Source of the DNA: an uncultured Methanomicrobiales archaeon
Lineage (GTDB): Archaea; Halobacteriota; Methanomicrobia; Methanomicrobiales; Methanospirillaceae
Direction of reading: 5' to 3'
DNA length: 64,000 bases
Assembly: GCA_903926075.1 (NCBI GenBank)
Contig: CAIYHQ010000131.1
Span: 1-64,000 of the forward strand
Shown here piece after piece: positions 19,102 to 27,462 of this stretch. Numbering within the stretch: position 1 is the first letter of the stretch; every line of letters begins with the position of its first letter. The notes under the pieces are model-generated. The model was not told the DNA's origin. It saw only the letters and a program-made list of their open reading frames with translations, and did not search any database. Position numbers and translations under genes: made by a program.

Positions 19102-20814
19102 TTATATTTGTTCGCAGTACCTCCATGAAATGGCAGGGATAAGGATGTCGAACTTTGCACCTTCACCTGGTACTCCATTTTCATTGATAGAAATTCCTGT
19201 CACACGAAGTATCTCGCGTGAAATTGAGAGTCCAAGGCCGGTGTTCTTTCCAAACCCCTGGCTGAAAATTAATTCCTTATGGTCATACCGGATACCAACA
19301 CCGTCATCCTTTACAGTAAGCATAAGATCCCCCTCAGTTTTTACGATAGTTGAGATCTGTATTATTTTCAGGCTTTCTCCATGTCGAAGTGCGTTTTCCA
19401 GGAGATTATAAATTACCTTTTCAAAAAGCGGATCTGTGTAAATGCAGACATCTGATATGAGAAGATCTATCCGGACCTTGGTTTCCGGGAGTTCTTTAAT
19501 GGCAGCAGTTATCATCCCGTCCAAAGACTTCCAGACCGGCTGATGAGACCCGATACTTTCATATTCACGTGCAAACTTGAGATGAAGGTCAATTTTGGAG
19601 ATAAGGTCGATACATGACGAAATGTATTGGCTGACTTTTTCACTCACTCCATTCTCTTTCATGAGGATAAGATAGCCATGAATAGCTGTTACCTGGTTGT
19701 TGATATCATGACGCGTAAGTCTGCTTAAAAGAGATATTTTCTCGTTTGCAACCTGAAGGGCCCTTTCTCCTCTCTTTCTATTTGTGATATTCCGGATAAT
19801 GAGAACTATTCCGGCTGGAATTCCTTCAGGGTCCTTTACTACTGAACCAGCAATGCTAATAACAGTGTAATCACATCCCTGCAAAACAGCTTCGCTATCT
19901 GTTATCATACCTTTCCCGAATAGGGCTTTCGTCAGGTTTGTATATACCGGTTCGGGTATTAATTCAGGAAGGGTCAGTCCTTTTAATTCATTTTCGGGTC
20001 TTTTGAAAATTTCTGACGATGCGTGATTGGTATTTCGGATAACTCCATTCATACTTGCAATTATTAATCCATCAGGCATTGTTCTCATTATATTCCTTGC
20101 TGCACTTTCAGGGCTTAAGGTAAAGAGTCCATACCGAAGAATTGCATAGGTGATAATAAGAGAAAAAAAGACTATACCTATAAAAACAAGATTTGGGATA
20201 TATATCCCGTAAGCCGGGAGTATTACTCCGGATAGAGAACCAAAAGCAATCACAATAATTAAACCTGCACTGACAAGGTTGCTCTGTTGCCTGTTCCGGT
20301 ACACGGATCTTACCCAGGAAGAAAGGCTCAGAACTATAGCAAATAACATCAATAAAAGATCATAAAACGCCTCTAACTGGTAAATGATGTTTCCATTTGA
20401 TGGAGAATATGCATATCCAAAATTTGGTATATAGGAGATAGTTAAAACATTATCACTGAAAATTTCGATTATTGCAAATACAAATGCAGGAAGGTAAAGG
20501 AAGAGAAGAAGATATTTCAGATTTTTTCTTTCTGAAATTGGACTCTTTGTATACGCCAGCATAAAATGAACAGTAAGTACTGGTACAAGAATCCAGAAAG
20601 AGCTCACTTTAAGCCAGAATTTCATATTTTCATACCCGGTTGCATCCCAGATAAGGAATTCTCCAATCGCCCAGTAGGTAGCTGCAAGCATCAATGCGAG
20701 AAAAAGGCGGTTTACTAAAGATTTCTGGTTTTTTGCATAGACAAAGAGACCAAGACCATACGTAATAAATGCAGATAAAAGACAGAAAGAGACAAGGAGA
20801 GATTCAATATCCAT
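19102..20814 (-). CDS. 7TM-PAS sensor histidine kinase
   Basis: Residues 1-235 contain seven hydrophobic segments in the pattern of the N-terminal 7TM region of histidine kinases. A PAS domain (about 240-345) follows, with the linker ITNRKRGERALQVANEKISL. The kinase core has SRLTRHDINNQVTAIHGYL as its H-box, an N-box YNLLENALRHGE, DDGVGI and GFGKNTGLGLSISREIL. The TRHDINNQ-type H-box and the C-terminal ISWRY tail link it to the REC-PAS kinases at 22028, 27463, 31686 and 38895. It is convergent with the hybrid kinase, with four bases between their coding ends. Confidence 0.88.
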   Translation of the reverse strand: MDIESLLVSFCLLSAFITYGLGLFVYAKNQKSLVNRLFLALMLAATYWAIGEFLIWDATGYENMKFWLKVSSFWILVPVLTVHFMLAYTKSPISERKNLKYLLLFLYLPAFVFAIIEIFSDNVLTISYIPNFGYAYSPSNGNIIYQLEAFYDLLLMLFAIVLSLSSWVRSVYRNRQQSNLVSAGLIIVIAFGSLSGVILPAYGIYIPNLVFIGIVFFSLIITYAILRYGLFTLSPESAARNIMRTMPDGLIIASMNGVIRNTNHASSEIFKRPENELKGLTLPELIPEPVYTNLTKALFGKGMITDSEAVLQGCDYTVISIAGSVVKDPEGIPAGIVLIIRNITNRKRGERALQVANEKISLLSRLTRHDINNQVTAIHGYLILMKENGVSEKVSQYISSCIDLISKIDLHLKFAREYESIGSHQPVWKSLDGMITAAIKELPETKVRIDLLISDVCIYTDPLFEKVIYNLLENALRHGESLKIIQISTIVKTEGDLMLTVKDDGVGIRYDHKELIFSQGFGKNTGLGLSISREILRVTGISINENGVPGEGAKFDILIPAISWRYCEQI

Positions 20815-20927
20815 AAATTTCTGACCTTAACTAATCAAAATGATCTACTTTGATATTCTCGCTTTTAACATGTATATATTTCTTTATAATTACAAATCAT
20901 AAATGAGAAATAAGCTGGGAATAGAAA

Positions 20928-22004
20928 ATGCAAAAAAAAAAATTGGATCCTGTTTACCATCCGGTTAATCTTAATAGAAAGGAGAATGCCCAAAAGGCGT
21001 ATGAAACTTATAAAGAGCGATATCCGGATATTATCAATGGATATAGCGAATATCAGAGAGCCCGCACATTGGAAGACTTCTCTTACCACCTTCAATATAT
21101 TGAGGAGTCGATTGCAGTAAGTGATGCAGCAATTTTAATTGATTATACAAAGTGGGCAAAGGTACTCCTCGCATCCCTTGGGTTACCTGAAAATTGCCTC
21201 AGAACAAGTCTTGAAGTGGTAAGGGATGTCCTTGACCTGGAACTACCTGAAGAACAGAGTAAAAAAACTCATGAATATATTGAAAAGAGCCTCGCAGCGC
21301 TTATAGGGGCCCCAACTACCATTCCTTCCTTTATCACTGACGATAATCCACTAAAGCAAGAGGCACTTAAATATCTCGATTTTTTATTGCTACAGGCAGA
21401 CCGGACAAAAGCTCGCAACCTGGTTGTTGAGTTGGTGAATCAAGGAGTATCGGTCAGGGATGTGTACCTTTTTATTTATCAGCCTATACTCCATGAGGTC
21501 GGCAGACTATGGCAACTTCAGAAGATTAGTGTGGCGCAGGAACATTATGTTACTGCGTCAACCCAGCAGATCCTTGCTCAATTCTACTTTCAATACATTG
21601 CCAGGAACAAAAATATTATAAAACGAGGTAAGACAGTGGTCACGGCATGTGTTTCAGGTGAACTCCATGAGTTAGGGATACGGATGGTTGCAGATTTTTT
21701 TGAAATGGACGGATGGAATTCATATCATATTGGTGCAAACAGCCCTTTACAAAGCATTGAAACGACAATTAGAGAACGTAAAGCCGTGGTAGTTGCTATA
21801 TCATCAACTATGTCTTTTCATATTCCAAAAGCTTTTTCTCTTATTCAGAGTTTAAGAGAATCTCCGGATACACGGAATATTATCATAATTATTGGCGGGT
21901 ACCCCTTCAATATTGTGCCTGACCTATGGCAACAAATAGGGGCAAATGCGTATGCAAAAGATGCAGAAGAAGCGGTATCGCTCTCAAACGAACTTGTTCC
22001 CTAA
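20928..22004 (+). CDS. Cobalamin-binding sensor protein with CarH-like motifs
   Basis: Residues 1-130 are a helical domain I do not recognise. Residues about 145-225 form the four-helix B12-capping domain and contain W195-x9-E205-H206, the motif that in CarH photoreceptors packs against the adenosyl group. Residues about 233-355 are a Rossmann B12-binding domain with E245-x-H247-x-x-G250, in which the His would be the lower cobalt ligand, and IGGYPFN later. There is no DNA-binding domain, unlike CarH, and no catalytic partner. The kinase gene starts 23 bases downstream, so this is likely its sensory partner. CarH has His right after the Trp; here it is Gln. A methyl-corrinoid or redox role is the main alternative. 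Confidence 0.75.
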   Translation: MQKKKLDPVYHPVNLNRKENAQKAYETYKERYPDIINGYSEYQRARTLEDFSYHLQYIEESIAVSDAAILIDYTKWAKVLLASLGLPENCLRTSLEVVRDVLDLELPEEQSKKTHEYIEKSLAALIGAPTTIPSFITDDNPLKQEALKYLDFLLLQADRTKARNLVVELVNQGVSVRDVYLFIYQPILHEVGRLWQLQKISVAQEHYVTASTQQILAQFYFQYIARNKNIIKRGKTVVTACVSGELHELGIRMVADFFEMDGWNSYHIGANSPLQSIETTIRERKAVVVAISSTMSFHIPKAFSLIQSLRESPDTRNIIIIIGGYPFNIVPDLWQQIGANAYAKDAEEAVSLSNELVP

Positions 22005-22027
22005 AAAAAAAGGTGCAGGAATTATTC

Positions 22028-23215
22028 ATGAATTCAGGTGTTGTGTTTAGTTGTGATTATAATGGTCTTGTCCTGAATGTATACAGGGATGACTTCGATA
22101 TCTTTGGCAATCCAGTTGTTCCTGGGAACCACCTGTCACGTTATATCAGTTCTTCTTCAAAGGAAACAGTGACCCGCTTTTTCTTTAAACTATCCTCTGA
22201 TGGACTTTCATCTAGTAAACGAATAGAATTTTTAACAACAAATACACCGAAGATTCTCTATTGCACGGGTATTCGGGCAATGAACGTTTTTCTTGTATTT
22301 GGTGCATCTTCTCCCTCATATTTAGGCTTATTAATCTCCGGAATTCTGTATTCGGATGATGAGCCAGTTGATCTTGCACAGATATGTGGAACGGGCCTAT
22401 ATCAGGATAACAAAAGATTAACAGACTATCAAATATACGAGGATCTTACTCGTCTGAACAATGAACTGGTCGATATGAGTAGGGAGCTCACAGATACTCA
22501 GGTCGAAATGGAGATGAAAGCAGAAGAATTAAATAAAGAAATTAAAGTGAGATGGCAGACAGAAGAAGCGTTATTAGTCGCCAATAAAAAACTTAACCTA
22601 CTCTCCAGTATAACAAGGCATGATATTAAGAACAAAGTTTTGATTATCCAGGGTTTTTTACATTTTGGACGGAAAATTAAAGTTATTGAAGAGATTGATC
22701 CATTTTTTGATAAGATACATGATGCGACAAAGGCCATTGAAAGTCAGATAGATTTTACTAAAGATTATCAGGACCTGGGGGTAAATTCACCGGTATGGTT
22801 AAATTTATCTGATTTGATTAAATCAGTGGGTAACTCTGCCATCGATATGTTTGATGAGTCCGGAAATCTTGAGATATTTGCAGACCCGCTCTTTGAAAAG
22901 GTGTTATACAACCTCGTCGATAACTCAATGCGCCATGGAGAAACTGTAAACCGTATAGATGTATCTGTCATTACTGAAAATGAAGGTATCCGGATTATCT
23001 GGAAAGATAATGGTGTAGGTGTCCCTCAGGATCAGAAAGAGAAGATCTTTGAACGTGGTTTTGGAAAGAACACCGGCCTTGGCCTTTTCCTTATCAGGGA
23101 AATTCTTGCAATAACCGGAATGACTATAGAGGAGACCGGAGAACCCGGGAAAGGAGCACGTTTTGAGATAATGGTTCAAAACGGGAAGTGGCGTCCTGGA
23201 GGAAATAACCCATGA
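22028..23215 (+). CDS. Soluble histidine kinase paired with the B12-binding protein
   Basis: The frame is open from 21926, but that overlaps the upstream gene. ATG at 22028, after GCAGGA, is the likely start, giving 396 residues. Residues 1-150 form a PAS-like sensory domain with no obvious cofactor motif. A coiled coil (about 155-195) leads to the core: SSITRHDIKNKVLIIQGFL, YNLVDNSMRHGE, KDNGVGV, GFGKNTGLGLFLIREIL, then EPGKGARFEI and the GKWRP tail. In the H-box Lys replaces the Asn usually seen (DIKNK for DINNQ). No membrane segment. Adjacent to the cobalamin protein and probably its output partner. Confidence 0.85.
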   Translation: MNSGVVFSCDYNGLVLNVYRDDFDIFGNPVVPGNHLSRYISSSSKETVTRFFFKLSSDGLSSSKRIEFLTTNTPKILYCTGIRAMNVFLVFGASSPSYLGLLISGILYSDDEPVDLAQICGTGLYQDNKRLTDYQIYEDLTRLNNELVDMSRELTDTQVEMEMKAEELNKEIKVRWQTEEALLVANKKLNLLSSITRHDIKNKVLIIQGFLHFGRKIKVIEEIDPFFDKIHDATKAIESQIDFTKDYQDLGVNSPVWLNLSDLIKSVGNSAIDMFDESGNLEIFADPLFEKVLYNLVDNSMRHGETVNRIDVSVITENEGIRIIWKDNGVGVPQDQKEKIFERGFGKNTGLGLFLIREILAITGMTIEETGEPGKGARFEIMVQNGKWRPGGNNP

Positions 23216-23300
23216 ATCCGATGGACCTCAAAGTTACCTCAAAATTATCATATCATTCGTATTCAGAAATGCGATAATGAAAAAAAATTGGAGACAGATA

Positions 23301-23311
23301 TTTTTTTTTGT
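23301..23311 (+). terminator. U-rich terminator after the B12-sensor/kinase pair
   Basis: A run of about ten T residues lies roughly 90 bases past the kinase stop and before the promoter region of the homospermidine synthase gene, as expected for archaeal intrinsic termination. Position approximate. Confidence 0.4.
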
Positions 23312-23372
23312 TGAAATGACTATTAAATGATATATCAATCATGAGAGCAAAACATCATAACCGGAGGTATAC

Positions 23373-24815
23373 TTGGATTTTTCTGGTAATATCCTGATAA
23401 TTGGATATGGTGCAGTCTGCAAGTGTATGCTTCCCCTTCTGTTCAGGCATATAAATATTTCACCTGCGGACATTACAATTATTGATAGCGATGATAAAAC
23501 CGGGGATCTTAAAGACTGGACCTGTCAGGGTCTTCGTTTTTTTCAGAGAAGAGTGACAGAGAAGAACCTGGAAGAAATCCTCGCAGCCTATCTATCACCC
23601 GGGGGATTATTAATTGATCTTGCTTACAATATCGATTGTTGTGAAATTATAAAATGGTGTCATGATAATTTTGTTCTTTATATAAATGCTTCAGTTGAGG
23701 TATGGGATCCTTTTATTGTAAGATTATCAGCAAATCCATACGAAAAATCATTGTATTATCGTCAGATGAAAATTCGTGAGATCACAAAAGACTGGAATGA
23801 TTCAGTGACCTGTGTTGTTGATCATGGTGCAAATCCAGGCCTTATCTCGCACTTTGCTAAACAAGGACTTATAGACATCGCAAACAAGATGATTTTTGAC
23901 GGCATTGCAAAAGAGCCAGAGAGGCTCGAAGAACTCGTAAAAGAAGAAAATTTTGCAAGAATTGCAATGGAGATAGGAATAAAAGTTATTCACTGTTCAG
24001 AACGGGACACCCAGGTTTCGAAAATACCAAAAGAACCTGACGAATTTGTTGGTACATGGTGCGTTGAAGGGTTGATAGAAGAAGGTACAGCACCTGCCGA
24101 AATGGGCTGGGGAATTCATGAAAAGGAATATCCGGGTTTAACCTTCATCCCACCATCAGGGCCGAAAAACGAAGTATTTCTTGCGAAGATGGGAATGAAC
24201 ACATGGGTCAGGTCGTGGATTCCAAATCAGGAAATTGTTGGGATGGCCATACGTCATGGCGAAACTTATGGGATATCTGACAGGTGGACGGTCTGGAAAG
24301 AGGGCAGGGCAATATACCGGCCAAGCGTTTATTATGCATACGTGCCTTGCGATGCTACGGTCGCCTCTCTACATGAACTGAGAGGAAGAAATTATGAATT
24401 GCCTCCAAAGTTCCGTATTATGAATGACGCGGAGATAATATCCGGCGCTGATATTTTAGGGGCACTCCTTATGGGCCATCCATACCAGTCATGGTGGACC
24501 GGGAGCATTCTGTCAATTGAAGAAGCAAGGACCCATGCACCGGGTCAGAATGCCACGACCCTGCAGGTCTCACTCGGGGTAATTGCGGCTGTCATGTGGA
24601 TGATAGAAAATCCAAGGAGAGGGTTTTGTTTGCCTGATGACCTGCCTTACAAGTATATTCTGGATATTGCAAAACCATATCTTGGAACATTCCACTCCGG
24701 ACCCGCTGACTGGAATCCCTTAAAAAACAGGATGATATATTTTAAGGAGAATCCAGAAAATATCTATGACTATGATGATATCTGGCAGTTCAAAAATTTC
24801 TTGTTTGTTCAATGA
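23373..24815 (+). CDS. hss: Homospermidine synthase
   Basis: A 480-residue protein with an N-terminal Rossmann motif (ILIIGYGAVCKCMLPLLFRH, about 7-26). Long conserved stretches such as VVDHGANPGLISHFAKQ and HEKEYPGLTFIPPSGPKNE match bacterial-type homospermidine synthases of the saccharopine-dehydrogenase fold. The enzyme uses NAD to join aminobutyl groups of putrescine (or spermidine) into sym-homospermidine. The TTG start at 23373 is supported by GGAGGT at 23363-23368. The next gene encodes an ornithine decarboxylase-like enzyme that would supply putrescine, 30 bases downstream. Confidence 0.9.
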   Translation: MDFSGNILIIGYGAVCKCMLPLLFRHINISPADITIIDSDDKTGDLKDWTCQGLRFFQRRVTEKNLEEILAAYLSPGGLLIDLAYNIDCCEIIKWCHDNFVLYINASVEVWDPFIVRLSANPYEKSLYYRQMKIREITKDWNDSVTCVVDHGANPGLISHFAKQGLIDIANKMIFDGIAKEPERLEELVKEENFARIAMEIGIKVIHCSERDTQVSKIPKEPDEFVGTWCVEGLIEEGTAPAEMGWGIHEKEYPGLTFIPPSGPKNEVFLAKMGMNTWVRSWIPNQEIVGMAIRHGETYGISDRWTVWKEGRAIYRPSVYYAYVPCDATVASLHELRGRNYELPPKFRIMNDAEIISGADILGALLMGHPYQSWWTGSILSIEEARTHAPGQNATTLQVSLGVIAAVMWMIENPRRGFCLPDDLPYKYILDIAKPYLGTFHSGPADWNPLKNRMIYFKENPENIYDYDDIWQFKNFLFVQ

Positions 24816-24845
24816 ATTGTTCATCATTTTTGAAAGGAGGAGGGC

Positions 24846-26036
24846 ATGAAAGAGTTAAGCAGAGACGAGGACCGGACCAGGGTTTCAAAGCGGGGAAATA
24901 ATCGTAAAAAGATCCTTATGGACCTCGCAGAGAAAGAAGGGACTCCTATATTTGTTGTTGACCATGAAAAAATCCGGAAAAATTATTTGGAATTCAAAGA
25001 ACGCCTTCCTAATGTTCAGATATATTACGCGGTAAAAGCAAATTCCAATCCCGAGATAGTCAGGACTCTTTTTAAGATGGGCTGTAGTTTTGATGTTGCA
25101 TCTATGCCCGAATTCATGATTGTTCATGAAAATATCAAGGATATGCCGGATAAGGAGAGGCAGGACTGGATATGGGACAAAATTATCTACGCAAATACCA
25201 TTAAACCAATCGAGACACTTATTGCCCTCGATAAGTACAATCCACTTGTCACTTTTGACAACAATGAGGAATTGAAAAAGATAAAAAAATATGCTCCACA
25301 TGCAGGACTTGTATTACGGGTTCAGGTCCCAAATACAGGTTCAGTTGTCGAGCTTTCTTCAAAGTTCGGAGCAAACCCTGGAGAAGCCGCAGATCTGATT
25401 GTAATAGCCTTTGATATGGGTCTCATCGTGGAGGGGCTGAGTTTCCATGTTGGTAGCCAGTGTACTAATTTTGAGAACTATATCCAGGCCCTGCAGTTGT
25501 CTGTTAATATTATCAGGGAAGTAGAGACCCGAACAGGTAGAAAGATAGAAATCCTTGATATCGGAGGTGGATTCCCAGTAAAATATCATCCGCAGGTAAA
25601 ATCGTTTAAGACACTTGCGGTCAAACTCAATAAAGAGATAAACCGGCTCTTTAATAACGATATGCAGATCCTCGCAGAACCTGGCAGATTTCTTATTGCT
25701 AATGCCTGTACTCTTGTAGCAAAAGTAATTGGCAAGTCATACCGTGACGGAAAGCCCTGTTATTACATAAATGACGGGGTTTACCACACATATTCAGGCC
25801 AGGTCTTTGACCACTGCACTTATCCGGTCCTTTCGTTCAAAGGTGGTGAGACTGAGATTTCTGCCGTATTCGGACCTACATGTGATGCATTTGATACAAT
25901 AACGCTGAGCGCCGAACTTCCTATGCTCGAGATAAACGACCTTGTTTATTCTGAAAATATCGGAGCTTATTCCCATGCATCGTCAACCTATTTTAATGGG
26001 TTTCCTCCGGCAAAGGTCGTTCATATTAACGAGTGA
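24846..26036 (+). CDS. Ornithine/lysine decarboxylase, fold-III PLP enzyme
   Basis: An alanine-racemase-fold decarboxylase of 396 residues. The PLP lysine is K64 in YYAVKANSNPE. HVGSQC, the GGGFP phosphate loop, AEPGRF and the active-site Cys in GPTCDAFD are all present. GPTCD is the ornithine/lysine-type version; diaminopimelate decarboxylases have G-x-x-C-E. Its position directly after homospermidine synthase supports ornithine decarboxylase making putrescine. A strong ribosome site (AAAGGAGGAGGG) precedes the ATG. Confidence 0.88.
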   Translation: MKELSRDEDRTRVSKRGNNRKKILMDLAEKEGTPIFVVDHEKIRKNYLEFKERLPNVQIYYAVKANSNPEIVRTLFKMGCSFDVASMPEFMIVHENIKDMPDKERQDWIWDKIIYANTIKPIETLIALDKYNPLVTFDNNEELKKIKKYAPHAGLVLRVQVPNTGSVVELSSKFGANPGEAADLIVIAFDMGLIVEGLSFHVGSQCTNFENYIQALQLSVNIIREVETRTGRKIEILDIGGGFPVKYHPQVKSFKTLAVKLNKEINRLFNNDMQILAEPGRFLIANACTLVAKVIGKSYRDGKPCYYINDGVYHTYSGQVFDHCTYPVLSFKGGETEISAVFGPTCDAFDTITLSAELPMLEINDLVYSENIGAYSHASSTYFNGFPPAKVVHINE

Positions 26037-26150
26037 ATATTCCTCTTTTCATCCCCTTCCGGCATGTAAACGTTTCATCAATATCAACTGTATTTTACGT
26101 AACCTTTAGTTCAATATATCACCCATGCAAATAATATAAGGAAATATCCT

Positions 26151-27449
26151 ATGGACTCAAAGATCAGCTCAATTAAAGCCCGTGAAATTATTGACTCGCG
26201 GGGTAACCCGACAGTTGAAGTGGACATACTTCTAGGAGACCGGACTAAAGCGAGAGCAGCCTGCCCGTCAGGAGCTTCGACCGGTGTCCATGAAGCAGTC
26301 GAAAGAAGGGACGGGGGCGCGAGATATTCAGGAAAAGGAGTGCTTGGTGCGGTAAATTCAATAAATAATGAGATCGCACCGGCATTAACCGGTTTTGACG
26401 TTCTTGACCAGAATCTTATCGACTCTACAATGATAGCACTCGACGGGACCCCTAACAAAGGTCGGCTTGGAGCAAATGCCATTTTAACTGTATCAATGGC
26501 TGCAATGCGTGCAGCAGCAAACGAAAAAGGCGAATCACTTTTTAGAAGAATTCATTCCGGGCCATATTTACTTCCAGTCCCCTGCATGAATATCTTAAAC
26601 GGTGGAACCCATGCAAACTGGCAGGGAGCTGACTTTCAGGAGTACATGATAGCACCTGTCGGGGCCCCTGATTTTCCTGAAGCGGTCAGGTGGTGTTGTG
26701 AGGTTTATCAATCACTCAAGGGAGTATTACGAAAAAAGAAATTATCAACAGGTGTCGGCGATGAAGGAGGGTTTGCCCCTGAAGTCCCCTCGAACCGTGA
26801 ACCACTTGAACTTATATGTACAGCAATTGAATCTGCAGGATATAAACCGGGTAATGAGATATCTCTCGCCCTGGACCCGGCCTCCAGTGGATTTTATGAG
26901 AATGATCTCTATAGACTTCGTACCGAAAAGAAGTCACTTACCTCCTTTGAAATGACTGATTATTACAGTGATATAACCTCAACCTATCCTGTCATTTCAA
27001 TCGAAGACGGGCTTGCAGAAGATGACTGGGCAGGTTGGATTGAATTGACCCGCCGGATAGGAAATAAAATACAGATTGTCGGAGATGATCTTTTTGTTAC
27101 AAATACAGAAAGGATAGAAAAGGGAATAAAGGAGAAGGCAGCAAATGCAGTGCTTATAAAATTAAACCAGATTGGTACTGTTACAGAAACAATTGACGCA
27201 ATCGAACTTACCAAAAGAGAAAACTGGGGAGCAATGATCTCTCACCGGAGTGGTGAAACCACGGATTCTTTTATTGCCGACCTTTCAGTAGCACTTTCAA
27301 CAGGGCAGATAAAGACCGGTGCACCCTGCAGGGGCGAGCGGGTTGAGAAGTATAATGAACTCTTACGGATATGTGAAGAACTGGGTTCATCAGCAAAATA
27401 CGCAGGGATGGCTGCGTTTCAATCAAAAAAAGTATGTACCATGAAATAG
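26151..27449 (+). CDS. eno: Enolase
   Basis: Phosphopyruvate hydratase, interconverting 2-phosphoglycerate and phosphoenolpyruvate; in a methanogen it mainly serves gluconeogenesis. It has REIIDSRGNPTVEVD at the N-terminus, the substrate loop SGASTG, GVGDEGGFAP, the metal ligands (SLALDPA, SIEDGLAEDDW, VGDDL), the catalytic Lys in LIKLNQIGT and the signature SHRSGETTD. At 432 residues it is the normal family length. The REC-PAS kinase gene at 27463 begins 13 bases after its stop and may be read through. Confidence 0.97.
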   Translation: MDSKISSIKAREIIDSRGNPTVEVDILLGDRTKARAACPSGASTGVHEAVERRDGGARYSGKGVLGAVNSINNEIAPALTGFDVLDQNLIDSTMIALDGTPNKGRLGANAILTVSMAAMRAAANEKGESLFRRIHSGPYLLPVPCMNILNGGTHANWQGADFQEYMIAPVGAPDFPEAVRWCCEVYQSLKGVLRKKKLSTGVGDEGGFAPEVPSNREPLELICTAIESAGYKPGNEISLALDPASSGFYENDLYRLRTEKKSLTSFEMTDYYSDITSTYPVISIEDGLAEDDWAGWIELTRRIGNKIQIVGDDLFVTNTERIEKGIKEKAANAVLIKLNQIGTVTETIDAIELTKRENWGAMISHRSGETTDSFIADLSVALSTGQIKTGAPCRGERVEKYNELLRICEELGSSAKYAGMAAFQSKKVCTMK

Positions 27450-27462
27450 ACATTAGATTATA

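Noticed and set aside
24846-26036. Diaminopimelate decarboxylase (lysA)
   Set aside because: Same fold, but the active-site motif is GPTCD rather than the G-x-x-C-E type, and the neighbour is homospermidine synthase.
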